Shown: positions 23,151-34,144, counted from the stretch's first letter. The stretch: 64,000 bases of DNA from Trichostrongylus colubriformis (GCA_963978905.1 OZ022258.1:26788716-26852715), one strand, 5' to 3'. Numbers and translations: made by a program. The notes: a model not told the origin generated them from the letters alone.

Positions 23151-24175
23151 ATTGTATTTGTCAATATAAAAGCGAGTAGCAAGTAAAGCTGAGGTCGTGC
23201 GAAAGGTGAACACGGAACGGAAACTTCACAGTTGGCAGAGGAAAGCGAACGAATGATAGGAGAATCGTTGTTCGACAGGGGGGGGGGGGGGTTTAATGCA
23301 ACGATGGTTTTGGCGATGGAATAGCGTTGAGTAAAAACTTTTCCTTATTCCTGTTATGATAATGGGGGTGTGTACCCTTTGTCAGGATTGTCGCGCGACG
23401 ACGAGCGGCGTGCGACGCAGAGTGTGCGAGCTATGCGTGTCGCGGTTGTTGGGTCTTAGAACAATTACACAGTAATGCTATGCGTGCGATACACAGTTGA
23501 CTTGCAATCGCTCCGGGATCCAACAACCGGAGCGCTCCGGGACTCAACAACATGGCGCCTTTAGCTCGTCCACCTTGCTTCGCTTGCGACATGCCACGGT
23601 GCGACAATCCTGACAAAAGGGTACATACCCTGATAATGGTGCACAAAGCCTCTCACGATATGCGTCTTTCACCTCATTTTCCCCTGCTGACCGCGCTTTC
23701 GCTTGCCGCGTCAAGTTTTTGCACCTGATGTGAGCCCTCCTTCGAGCCATCGAGCTCTTTGAAATGCCTGAACAAGTTATGATCAGCAGACGGGAGGAAT
23801 AATGAAATTGTGGTAAGGTTTCATCGATGAATCCACGGAGAGCGGAGCTACGGAGAGGTAGCTGCTTCAGTTTGCGATGCTATGAATGTTTGTGACGATG
23901 AAATGGAGATTGCGCAGGAAAAAGATGTATGGTCATTGTTACACGGAGTAAACTAAGATTTTGTGCGTGGTATTTCTAGATATTAGAAATGAAGATGAAC
24001 AAGCACTTTCTACAATTCTGGTGTTCTTTGAAGAGTGCGCCTGCGTTCGCCGCTGCCGCGCGCGACACCGCATGCGGGCGGACTTATCTATGAGACTTTA
24101 GGGAAAGTATCTCAGATAAAGACAACTTAGTATTCTTTTCACACTGTTCACCCAAGTGGGTAACAAATATGTTTA

Positions 24176-24503
24176 AAGGCACATTTCGCGATAATCAAAT
24201 GGGTCGACTTACCTTCTTGAAACAGTAGATCCATACGTAACTGGTTTGGATGCACCTTTTTCGCGTCGCCCTAGGGCGCCATCACGGCTCTACACCTGCT
24301 CGATCCCACTGCGACGCCGCCCATTTCGCTCTGTTGACCAATAAGGGAGCTCAAGTGGGTGACGTCGCAGTGGGTTCGCGCAGATGTAGGGCCGTGATAG
24401 TGCACCGGGGCGACGCGAAAAAATTGCGGCCTTACTAGTTACCCAAAGGTCTAATGTTTCAACAAGTTAAATCGACCCATCACATTATCGCAGAGTGTGC
24501 CTT
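24176..24503. mobile_element. Palindromic MITE (aaggcac family), copy 1
   Basis: Starts aaggcacatttcgcgataat and ends with the inverse near cagagtgtgcctt, flanked by TA on both sides. The arms of about 150 bp pair almost along their full length, through ggtcgactta, cgcgtcgccc and the cccactgcgacg block. Tc1/mariner-type by the TA duplication. Other copies lie at 36092-36405 and 48091-48410, with fragments at 8120 and 58870. Confidence 0.75.
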
Positions 24504-24506
24504 TAC

Positions 24507-25648
24507 CTTGATCTTAGAAGAGACATGATTCTTTGCACACCAATCCTGAAGTTTTCACAGACTCTTCAAAAGAGGTCGAACGAAAATGAAGCGGATATTT
24601 TCTCAATTCAACATTTGATGCCGTCTTGCAAGTGATCGTCTGCTTTGCTCGTGATCAACTTCACTTCATCTTAAAAGGTTCTGTATCCAGTTGTGGTAAA
24701 ATGTCAAACAGAATGGGGAAGCATTGCCTTGAAATCGAACGTTTTCAGTATAGAATTTACTGCATTAGCAACCGTTTCCTCATCTTTACACGGACGGTTC
24801 AATCCAATCCACTTCTTGGACCTATTATCCTTGAAAAAAAGGATCGATATGCAACTGTTATAAATAATTTTTGACAAATCCATTCAACGATAATGCAAGC
24901 GTAATTTCATGTTTTACTACTTTTATTAACTGAAACGAGCGGAGAACGTCACTTGAAGAAACAAAAACACGAATTTTAGTAAGCAAGACTTTGAAGTATG
25001 CATTAATTTAATGAACAGTACACAAGTAGGAACCCATATAAACAGTGGAGCCAAGCCAAGTAAATCGATGAACTGACGCAGGGATTTCTTTTTTCGTAAC
25101 TTGAGTTTTATGAATCAATGTCATCGTACTGTCATCGTCGTTACACGAATCAATATCATCGTACTGTCATCATCGTACGTGTCCATTAGACACCATTGTT
25201 CGGCCGAGCCAACCACGGGAGGCCGACTACCTCAGAGAAAGCGATGCCTGTTACATACGGCGCCTCATACATCTCAGGAGCACTTCCTTCCGTGGGGCCA
25301 CGCATTAGAGTTCCATACAGATTAATGGTGGCTACTGATTGTAAGGATAAACCATATTCGATCGAATAAGCATAGCAATTGTCAGAATAAATTATTAAAT
25401 GATATACCATAGAATGCAGGATGGAAGCGCAGTTCATTCTGCACATCGCAGTGGTCAGCGAGCAAATAAAAGTGGTTAGCAATGAAATGAGTGAGGAAAA
25501 TCGAAGGATAAATCTTCGCTGGAAAATCTCGAAGGATATACAGAGATGGCATTCCGCAAACAAGAAACAAGGGAACGCAAAAATTTTATGGCCTGTGAAA
25601 AAGGCTTCCCGCAAGTAAGAATGGAGGTGAAACACAAAAGTTTTATGA
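24507..25648. other. Mostly unassigned; see candidate exon inside
   Basis: Intergenic, AT-rich. A 149-codon minus-strand open frame (25186-25635) contains a short protein-like candidate exon, listed separately. Nothing else is supportable. Confidence 0.35.
25231..25334 (-). CDS. Candidate exon of an unidentified minus-strand gene
   Basis: Between aatcag (acceptor) and gtagtc (donor) on the minus strand, 104 nt read ATINLYGTLMRGPTEG, then APEMYEAPYVTGIAFSE. It looks protein-like but matches no family I know. It lies between the two AIFM3-like genes on the same strand. A missing 5' exon of gene 1 is conceivable, but the ending phase (0) does not fit directly to the Rieske exon. Confidence 0.25.
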
Positions 25649-26640
25649 TCCTACTTTATATAATCGGCTAAGTGTGTCTGTTGGTGTGTCTGTGGGTGTT
25701 TGTCTGTGTGTCTGTTTGACCGGAAATTCATATCTCGCGTCGCAGCAAAGATAGGATTTTAGATATGATATAGGGGTGGTGTAGGGGTCTCAGCGATGGT
25801 TGACCGAAAGTGATAGCAGCTGATAAGGGCTGATAAGGAGCCTCGAGAGGCTAACGTCGCCGAATCCGTTTCACCTTTCGAGTCGATCTCATAGCGCCTT
25901 TACTCATAGGTGTTTTGAGGGGTGGGACGAGCACATTAAGTGTTGGTGATTCACATTGATAACGCTTGATAAGATTCGATAAGGAGCGGCAAAAGACGCA
26001 TGTCCAAGATTACTTCACCTTTTGGGTCAATCCTAGACTGCAGACACTTATAGGTGTTTTGAAGGATGGGACGGGATTGATGAGATTCGATAAGGAACCT
26101 CTGAATGCGTATGTCGCCAAATCCGTTCCTCCCTTCTGGTAAACAGTGGATGTTCACACTCACAGGTATTACAGGGTACGAGGACCTAATGGTGACTTTT
26201 CGGAACTGATAACGGCTTGCAGGAGCTGATAAGAGCCAATAGGAAGTAGGGAAGGGTTAAAATACGGTACACCGCTCACTACTATATACGACTGCTGTAG
26301 TAAATGCGTCTGATGGTCAGTACCATTGGGTGAACATACTTTGTTAATGTTCTGATATCGACTGCCGATGTATCGGCCGCTAAATTGCCTAGCATTCCGA
26401 ATAGTGGTGCATGCCTTCTGATACTGCGATCTATATGGATGATCAAGACACCATCTAGATTTGTGATAGCAAGGCAAGCGATTCATTCTCTCATGCGGTG
26501 CCAGCAACAATACTGGGTATCGACCGCTAGATTTTATGTAAAATTCTAAATAGTGGTGCATGTTTACAAAACTGATGCAATTGCATCCGAGACTGCTGAT
26601 TCCTAAACTATTCAAACGCCCAAAAGTGATCGCTTCAGCC
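25649..26640 (+). mobile_element. Truncated Helitron copy H3
   Basis: Starts (A)|TCCTACTTTATATAATCGGC, has the tgtgtctg-rich stretch and the ttcatatctcgcgtcgcagc block, diverged minisatellite units (25790-26230), and the body (gcctagcattccgaa, tgggtatcgaccgctag). It stops near cgcccaaaagtgatcg, just where the terminal inverted-repeat module begins in H1, H2 and H5, so its 3' end is missing. Confidence 0.7.
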
Positions 26641-27700
26641 AAAGGATTAATTGATTAGTGGCTCTACCAATGTCATTCCTGAACATTGATCGTCGATTCG
26701 ACCGCTAAATCATCTGGACCTCTGAAAAATGGTGACCTTCTTCAGCGGTGATATCTTGGATATCGGTTAATATCTATCACCTATATGTAGAAATAGATAC
26801 TCAGCAAAAAGTCAACATCGAGCAATCCCCCGTTACATAACACTATTGAGTTAAATGAGAAATAAAGGATTCGCACAGTACTGTGCGATAGTCCAACAGG
26901 TAAATGCTTAAGATGCTAATGCAGAGAGAAGAGCGTATGGACAACGCAAAAGGTAAGCAGAATCAAAGGCCGCACTGTTCCTTCGCACCTCTTAGAATTA
27001 TCGACTGTAAGCAAAGTCGGCTTCTGTAACCAAACGCGCACAACATGTGCTGTGGTGCGCGATTGATACTTGATTGATACCATGGGCTTCCTCCATATTT
27101 TGCTACCATCGCAAGCACGTAAACTAGGGCTAGCAAGCAACTATGAGGATTGGGAAATCAACAAGAATGTGATCGAAAGCCTCATGCAAGACTCATGCCT
27201 CAGCGAAGCATGCCGGGGCCATTCACTATTCCGTTGGTTTTCTGAGTGCACATGAGGTGTATTGAAGGAATGACAGCACAGTGGATCATTTTGTCAAAGA
27301 ATCGGAGGAAGATCTCGCCATTTCAACGAAAAACAATTACCTTCATATGGCTTCTTTGGAATAGCTTCTTATTCTTGAAGATATGGAGTGAAGTAGGAAA
27401 AGTTATAAAGTGGTAAGTTCGTAGATACCGCATCGGAAATCTGCACTCACACAGTTAAGTTTGAAGCAAGTCACGACCATTCAAAGTGAGGCACTTCCAA
27501 ATTTTTTCGAACCTTCAACTAGAATTGCATGTAGAGAACTACGCAGCCATTAGGGAAACCAGGCGGTCAATACATAGTGGTGCTAAGTGAGTGACTATAA
27601 AACCAGTCTAGATTATTTTGAAAGACTGAGTTGTAGTAAAGGTAAAGAATTTGGAAGGGTTCAATTCCGCTATAGAGAGAATTTCACGCTTCACTACAAT
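26641..27700. other. No gene seen
   Basis: Intergenic. The stretch near 27520-27590 (tgcatgtagagaactacgca) is present in inverted orientation near 46100-46150, so it is part of a dispersed repeat. No supportable gene. Confidence 0.35.
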
Positions 27701-27720
27701 CGCTATTGCAGTAGCGACGC

Positions 27721-27802
27721 GGTCCGTCCGTCCGTCCGTCCGTCCGTCCGTCCGTCCGTCTGTGTGTCTGTGTGTGTGTGTCCGTCTGTCTGTCTGTCTG
27801 TC
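27721..27802. repeat. Compound (CCGT)n, (TG)n, (CTGT)n microsatellite
   Basis: About eight copies of gtcc, then a tgtgtg stretch and four tctg copies, at the 5' end of the Helitron. H2 and H3 carry the short homologous stretch, so it expanded here. Open frames reading (RPSV)n over it are artefacts. Confidence 0.9.
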
Positions 27803-28058
27803 ACGAAATTCATATCTCGCGTCGCAGCAAAGCTGGGACGCTGAATTTTGCAAGTGATATAGGGGGTGCCAAGTGAACTCCAGCGGTGGTGGACCGAAAG
27901 TGATAGCAGCTGATACGCGCTGATAAGGAGCCTTAAAAGGCGAATGTCACCGAAGTCGTTTCGCCTTTCGGGTTGATCCTAGAGCGCTGACACTCATAGG
28001 TGTTTTGCGGGATTGGATGGGAACATTAATGGTGGGTGATCCAGCTTGATAACGGTTA

Positions 28059-28809
28059 AAGACACCAGGAGGGGGTAATTTTGGCTTACTGTAGAACAGA
28101 CATAGTGTGGACGAGTTTGAATTGCCGCCATTGCACAAACTCGCCAATTTGACGCCTTGGCATGGTGCCAAAAGAAGATGGTTCTATTATGGATTTGTTT
28201 TTTCCTTTTAGTTTTTACTTTGTTCTTTCTTATATTGTTTCTAGATGTACTTACGGGTCAAATAAAGTCGGGGGGGGGGGGGGGGAAAGAGGCAAAATTT
28301 TCAACCACGTCAAAGCTTCTTTCCCTTCCTAGGGTTAGGCTAAAGCAGATGACACCTATGCTTTGACAGATGCTTTCTAATGTGGGAGGAGGGGATACCA
28401 ATTTTAGCCTAAGCCTAGTAAGGGAAAGGAGCTTCGACGTCGACGCAAAGTTGCGTCTCCCCCCCCCTGACTTTATTTGACCCTTCTGAGATTTTCAGGA
28501 ATAGAAATGCACAATTAAGAAGATCCATAAGTAAACAAGTAAAATATGTCACTAGAAAACAGTCTAAAGAGGAAATAATTCAAAAATAAGGTTACATCAG
28601 GCCGAAGACAAGCTTTTAAATGAACGAAGCGTGGCTCGACCATGGAAGCTTGCAGTTCGGACGGAAGCGCTCCCTGGGGGCAAATAGCGCCTTATGGCGC
28701 GTTTTTCAGCGCCGGTTTCGTTACACGTTGTATCTACCAAACCCATTTGTTTTCAGACGCCATTGTTTTTGTGAACGTTATTCCGCCCTTACCCCCCTCC
28801 CCGTGCCTT
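28059..28809. mobile_element. 751-bp TIR element inserted in the Helitron minisatellite, TA duplication
   Basis: Left end aagacaccaggagggggtaa; right end, reversed, aaggcacggggaggggggta. TA flanks both sides. Removing the element and one TA restores aacggtTAataagattcg, which matches the uninterrupted minisatellite unit (aacggttgataagattcg) except for one base. A foldback lies inside (28255-28483). Its left 190 bp recur at 33016-33207. Tc1/mariner-like by the TA duplication; no transposase. Confidence 0.75.
28255..28483. repeat. 229-bp foldback with poly-G/poly-C arms
   Basis: Arms start gggtcaaataaagtc followed by 10-18 G and end with the complement. Inner parts (cttctttcccttcctagggt and aagggaaaggagcttcgac) also pair. 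Related pieces (cgtcg(a/g)(a/g)gcttccttcc) are found twice inside the Mutator-like element at about 20497 and 20622. Confidence 0.8.
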
Positions 28810-30032
28810 TAATAAGATTCGATAAGAAGCGTAAATAGGCTGAAGTCGTCGAATCCGTTTCGCTTTTCGCATTGGTCCCGGAGCGTTCATACTCACAAGT
28901 GTTTTGCGGGGTAAGACGGGGACATTAATGGTGGGTGATCCAGCTTAATACGGTTGATACGATATGATAAGGGACGTAAAAAGGCCAGAGTCGTCAATTT
29001 TGTTTTGCCTTTCGCCTTGATCTAGGAGCGCTGACACTCATGGGTGTTTAGCAGAGTGTCATAAATGGGTGACCCAAACTGATGATGCTTAATAAGATTC
29101 GATTAGAAGCGTGAGAAGGAAAATGTCACCAAGGCCGGTACACTTTCGCGGCTAACAGTGGAATGTTCACATTCACAGGTACTGTAAGGTACGGGGACCT
29201 CAATGGTATTGTTGGGTACAGGGGCCTAAGTAAAACTGATAACGGCTTATAGAGGCTGATAAGAAACGTTAGCAATTGTGTGGGATGAAATCCTTTACAG
29301 CGCTTGCTACTACTATACGACCGCTTTAGCAAAAACGTCCGATGCTCAGTGCCATTGGGTGAACGTATTTTGTTCATATTCTGATATCACTGGCCGACGT
29401 ATCGACCGCTGAATTGCCTAGCGTTCCAATAATGGTGTATTTCTCTTGATACTGCGATCTACATTGATAACCATGATGCACAACCTATATTTGTGATAGC
29501 AAAGCAAGCGATTCACTCGGAATCATTTTCTTTTCTAATGCGGTACTGGCAGCAACACTGGGTATCGACCGCTAAACTATGCAAAATTCCAAATAGTGAA
29601 GCATGTTTACGAAAACGATATACGTCGGTAATCGGGATTTGGATCTACTATCAATGTGTAGGAATTAGATGCTCAGCAAATGAACAAATTGTTACCAATC
29701 GATGTAATCGAATACAAAACTATCAATGTCTGAACTATCCAAACTCCCAATGGTGACCTAAACCAGCTGGCTCGCGCACACCACTGCGCGCGATTGGTGT
29801 CGATGACGTGCAAAACCGGGTCGATGCAGAGCGACTGAAGTATATCGATACTGAAATGCTTTTTTATCACGCCATCTTCTCTGCTTTTATCCAAATAAAT
29901 AGCTCAGCTGAAAGCTGAGGAAAGGAAGTTTCCACTCAACTCCATACACAACTGTGGCCGTGCCGATCAAACCCATTTTGCACAGCATCGCCATGAATCG
30001 CGCGCAGTAGTGTGCGCCCGCCATCTGGTCTA

Positions 30033-30660
30033 ACACTAAGTGAACTACGACAAGGGCCAGCAACAACATAAATAGCAAATGAAGTAAAGCACCAACAAAA
30101 AACAAAACATCAATAGCTGGCAATGAAACAGTGGGTTAGTAGAAGTGTTAGTAACGGCACCTCGAACCCGCCAGCTGGGTCGTCGCGCCGTAAGATGTCG
30201 TAATTGAATCGACGGCGAGAAACCGACAATACCAACGACGAATACCACGCACGGGTGGTAGCGAAGGCGACAAAATCTGAACTAAACAATTAAAACAAGG
30301 CAAAGAAGCAAAAAGTAAAAAGAAGTCAGGTAAGTGAGTCCTATAGTGGAGTAGCTGTCGGCAAGGGTTGGCGTAAAGGAACACAACGAAGGTAAGCGAC
30401 AGAACCAGCAACTATCGAACCTGAACACTGAACGTAAAGCATTCAAGCAACTGGCACTTACCTGGGGAGGTCCAGGTTCCTTGATGACCGCTCGGCCCGA
30501 CTGCTCCCCCTTGGGAAAATGCTGAACTACTGGACTAAAGATAACACAGGAACAATGCTGAACTATTGTACTATTGAAGGCTGCACGGGAATAATGCTGA
30601 ACTATTGCACTAGTACGGACGCATGGGGACTTTTGTACTGTGCGCTCGAGTTGTAAAATG
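30033..30660. other. No gene; short tandem repeats downstream of the gag-like remnant
   Basis: 30033-30480 shows no supportable gene. At 30518-30610 the motif aatgctgaacta(c/t)tg occurs three times at roughly 35-40 bp spacing. It lies just 3' (minus strand) of the gag-like frames, and might be untranslated retroelement sequence. Confidence 0.4.
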
Positions 30661-30674
30661 TTATTGTAAATGGA

Positions 30675-32467
30675 CTATTGATGGAGCTTTTGTATTACCA
30701 CGATCGGTGCCTTCTGCGGGGAGAACCCTCCCCTGTCTCCCTCCTCGGAGGGGGAGCGGGCGCGTTCTCCTCTAGGTCGCCCGGAGAGTCCGGACGGACC
30801 CGGCTGGTCGGACTGTCTCTGTATTCCGGAAGGGCCCGGTTGATCGTCATACCTCACCGAACTGGATGGTCGGGAGCGTTCCGCGTGTCTGGATTCCTCG
30901 AATGACTCCGATCGGTCGGCGTACTCTTCCCTTTCCCGGGAGGGACGCTCGTAGCGTCGGCGGGGGATCGCTGCGGGCGGAGGCGATCTGTAAGTCCGCA
31001 CGCGGAGGAGATCGTAGAGACGCTCCGGCGGCACATTCATGTCCATTACGGCGAATTTGTTGCTGACGCAGAACGCCCGATGGTGGCCCTCCTTTTTGCA
31101 GATTTAGCAGGGGTCCTTGCGAATGCAGATCCCATAATGTTGCTTGAGACAGTTGCTGCAGATTCCCTCTTGATCTCCTACGGCTGCTCGATCGCTGAGG
31201 TAGGGGTACTGATAGCAATCCAAGGAATAATGGTCTCGCCGCCCGCAGAAAACACATCCTTCCACCTTGGCGTGGTCACTAGGAGGCACGTGCCGGGTCG
31301 GAAAGGCCGGCAAACTGCTGGCAGGGGGGCTGAACTACGTGTCTCTCTCTGTTCTGGACTACGGCTCCGCGGTATACGAGAACGACTGCGACTTCTCGGT
31401 ACGAGCGGTGGACTGCGACTCCGCGGCCTGCGTGATGGACTACGTCGTGACTTAGCCGGGGGAGGCCTTGTACTATCCCACTGCGCGCTGTCCCTCTCGT
31501 GCTTTCTCTTGCCCAATGGTGTTCCTGAACTAGATGCTTGCACTGGCTGAGTGGGCAAGTCGGGCGGACGCCTGGCTTGGGTGGACTGTGGTCCAGCCTC
31601 CGGCCCAACCGAGAGAGGTTTGCGAGGCCATGTACTAGGGGGTTGTACCTGGGGAATTGTAATACAAGGTAATTGTCTGTGAACTACTCGAGGTTGTTGT
31701 TGAGCCTGCTGACGTAGGGTCCTATCTACGTCTGAGATGGCTAAATATTGCTCCGTCGTCCTGATCATGAGGGCTTCGGAGTAGTTTTCACGCCACCATC
31801 TCAACGTCTGCATGTAGGACTCAGGCTCATTGGGCCACATCTCTATCATGCCCGTCGCTGAATTCAGTCTGTAGTCCTCATCTTCCTGGGTCACTCTGAG
31901 TTTCTTGCGATTCATGAAGTGAACCATCTGATGGGCCTCCAAGACTTGAATCATGCGAGTGGCATGAGCGGACACGGCCGATGCATACTGGAATATCTCG
32001 GTGATTGTTTGTTCTGAAATATTGAATAGTTGTAGTGTTGCTCTAAAGCAATCTAACCTCGGGCCCTACTGAAATAGGCGTGGAATCGTGAGCTCCTGAA
32101 GTATGTCTCTCTCTACTGAAATAGCGGTCAAATTATGTGTCAGTTCGTAGATCCAGCCCGTGAGGTGCATGAAGCGAAAATCTAGTGGTTGTCTTCTCAC
32201 GAGCAGGACCGCTAGGTTGTGGAAGGACACAGTAGTTTGCTGAAGTATCTCGAGCAGGGTCTGAAGGGTATGAACTATTCTTGCGGCTGCTTCGTAATCT
32301 GAGGGTTTTACTGGAATACTCTGATGATCTGGAATAGTCATGTTTCGTATCTGGTCTCTTATGAGGTTATTTGTAGTAATGTAATAGTAAAATAAAATTC
32401 TATGCCCTAAATCGAAGACGGGTATAAGGTCTAGATCTTTTTCTGTGCTTCTATGAGCAAGTTTCAC
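30675..32467 (-). pseudogene. BEL/Pao-like retrotransposon Gag remnant with zinc knuckles
   Basis: Three minus-strand blocks follow each other. 32467-32066 (133 codons) is in the same frame as 31975-31178 (265 codons), the two interrupted by a TAG. Then the frame shifts near a six-G run (31324-31329) to 31313-30675. Residues with SR-dipeptides (PRSRSPP, RSRSRSR) precede a zinc knuckle of the form C-x2-C-x4-H-x4-C (CVFCGRRDHYSLDC, 31215-31256). A Cys/His-rich stretch (CSNCLKQHYGIC) follows, then a second C-x2-C-x4-H-x4-C at 31068-31109 that holds an in-frame TAA. The arrangement resembles BEL/Pao Gag. No protease, reverse transcriptase or LTR was found nearby. At least three lesions mark it as a pseudogene. 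An SR-rich host protein is the alternative. Confidence 0.6.
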
Positions 32468-32559
32468 AGTTGAGACCCTTCTTTCTTGCTTTTACTGCTC
32501 TTGATTATTGGAATTTGGTGGTTGGTTGCTCCCAACTTCTTGCTTGTTGTTTTTCTCAG

Positions 32560-32672
32560 GTTTTTGTTGTTGTTATTGTACTAATATATTCTATAGTTTT
32601 ATATGTGTTGGGACAGCCATCCCATTTCATGTACACCTTGTACATGTAATAAATAAATAAATACATTATTGT
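32560..32672 (+). repeat. Possible LINE 3' tail
   Basis: Plus strand: a small hairpin (catgtacaccttgtacatg) is followed by taataaataaataaatac, the usual look of a non-LTR retrotransposon 3' terminus with a short tandem tail. No coding sequence is attached. Confidence 0.35.
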
Positions 32673-32689
32673 CATAGGAAGTGGTAATG

Positions 32690-33000
32690 GAATCTCATTG
32701 TTGACGGGTCAAATCTATTGATGCTAATAAGGACCGATGAAAACCACTGGCAAGTAGATGGGAATTTCTGTGTACCGCACGACTACGATATGACCACCAT
32801 AATTAAAGTGTTTGATGATCAGTGACACTAGAAGAGCGTATGTCTATCATGTTCTAATATCAGTTGCAGCGATGTACCGACCGCTTAAATGTGTAGCCCT
32901 TCATATTAGGGTCTGCCAACCAAACAAGGGGGTCGACCACCGAAACATCTAGACTCAAAAGTGGCAGACGTGATATGCGGTAAGAATTTGAGTTATCAAC
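32690..33000. repeat. Diverged Helitron body fragment
   Basis: A block near 32850-32910 (ctaatatcagttgcagcgat, then gtaccgaccgctt) resembles the Helitron body (ctgatatcactggccgacgtatcgaccgctgaa). No ends are present. Confidence 0.35.
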
Positions 33001-33015
33001 CAACAGAAAAGCTTA

Positions 33016-33207
33016 AAGACTCCGGAAGGGGGTAATTTTGGCCACAGTAGAACAGACGTAGTGGGACGAGTTTAAATGGTCGCCATTGCACAGACTCGCC
33101 ACTTTGACGCCTTGGCATGGTGCCAAGAGGAGATGTTTCTACAGTAAATTTGTTTTTTTCTTTACTTTTTCCTTTAATCTTTCTATTATTTCTAGATGTA
33201 CTTACAT
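33016..33207. mobile_element. Second copy of the left part of the 751-bp TIR element
   Basis: Starts (TA)aagactccggaagggggtaa and shares acgccttggcatggtgccaa and tttctagatgtacttac with 28059-28252. Similarity stops exactly where the foldback begins in the other copy. Confidence 0.6.
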
Positions 33208-34144
33208 GAATGCTAATGCAGTTGAGAATGGCCACTCCACTGCGCTGGGAGTCAGGTTCTACAACCAACGTTAGATCGCGGCCCGTCTCCTACAGCGGAC
33301 AACAGGGATGCGTGGATGCGAATGGGATGCGAATACACACCGCAGCGTCGCGCTTTTGAATCCGGGTGTTTTCACCGTTTATCGCTTCTAACCTTTAGTG
33401 TTCGTTACAAAATACTCATTTCTTCGCATCTTACTCTTGTTTCGAACCCCTTCCGGTTCCTTTGAGCACATGAATGCTTGGTCGGTGAGCATTTTTCGTA
33501 ATCTGCTATCAGTAGAAACCTTTCGACCGCAACCTGCTCGAAGGATAGTGATGCTGCACTTATTACGTGTGCAATCACAGATGTGGATTCCTTGGCATTG
33601 GTTGGCCGGCTATTTTCCCACTACAAAATTCCTCCGTGCGATTCGCGCCTTACTAAGTGATAGATCATCTGGTAAAGCGACGAATTCGATGATATTGCTC
33701 TTCTGTGCTCCCTGTAGAGTTACAACTGTTATTATCAGTTTCGATCCCCATCACTGATTTTCTCGACTCATTCCTTCCTCCCAAGGGTATCAACGCTCAA
33801 CTACTAATCACGGCCCTTCGACGTTTGTTATCAAGCACTGCAATGGCGAAGAGCTAGTATTATTACAAAATGTTTATTCTATGTTGGTACAAAACCCAAT
33901 GCGAGCACCATCTGTTCGTGCAGATTATGGGAGTACGAAGTCATGTCAGTTGCTCAACCATGCCATCCAATCCTTGGTCACATTTCTGAAACAGAGTCCG
34001 TGTGCTATCGTCTTCAATCAACTCTATTTGAACTAGTTATATGCAACTACCTAAACACATTTTGAATGAATACAGCAAGCACTAATTTTTAATTCAACTT
34101 TGTTTTCTACTCGTCATGGTCTCTTCCGACATTCAAAATTATAC
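33208..34144. other. No gene seen; region downstream of gene 2
   Basis: Intergenic region 3' of the gene 2 stop codon. No exon or repeat is supportable. A polyadenylation signal for gene 2 should lie here on the minus strand but cannot be fixed. Confidence 0.35.

Larger units (their letters stand above)
21427..23189. repeat. Exact 39-bp direct repeats flanking Helitron H2
   Basis: The same 39 bp (attgtatttgtcaatataaa continuing to agcaagtaaagc) occur at 21427-21465 and 23151-23189. The sequences outside both copies differ, so the repeat is exactly 39 bp. Confidence 0.9.
21315..24103. mobile_element. TIR element interrupted by a Helitron
   Basis: Termini of about 50 bp are inverted: ccctaaagcctgatagataa at 21315 and, on the minus strand from 24103, ccctaaagtctcatagataa, both continuing gtcc(a/g)cccgca(c/t)gc(a/g)gtgtcgcgcgcgg. 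The interior holds Helitron H2 (21466-23150) and about 0.9 kb (23190-24050) with a 14-G run at 23279-23292. No transposase frame is evident; the superfamily is undetermined. Confidence 0.6.
27718..30028 (+). mobile_element. Non-autonomous Helitron H4/H5, split by a 751-bp insertion
   Basis: The 5' part (27718-28058) and 3' part (28810-30028) together make one element: ttcatatctcgcgtcgcagc block, minisatellite units, body (tatcgaccgctgaattgcct), and the end module with hairpin gcgcgcagtagtgtgcgc, ccgccat and CTGG|T at 30028. The canonical TCCTAC start is not visible; instead a (TCCG)n/(TG)n/(TCTG)n microsatellite occupies 27721-27802. Confidence 0.75.

Noticed and set aside
27587..27857. Open frames with repeated RPSV or DGRT residues
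   Set aside because: Translation of the (CCGT)n and (TG)n microsatellite.
30675..32467. Host SR-splicing factor
   Set aside because: No RRM; zinc knuckles of the C-x2-C-x4-H-x4-C type after the SR region fit Gag better, although this is not proven.
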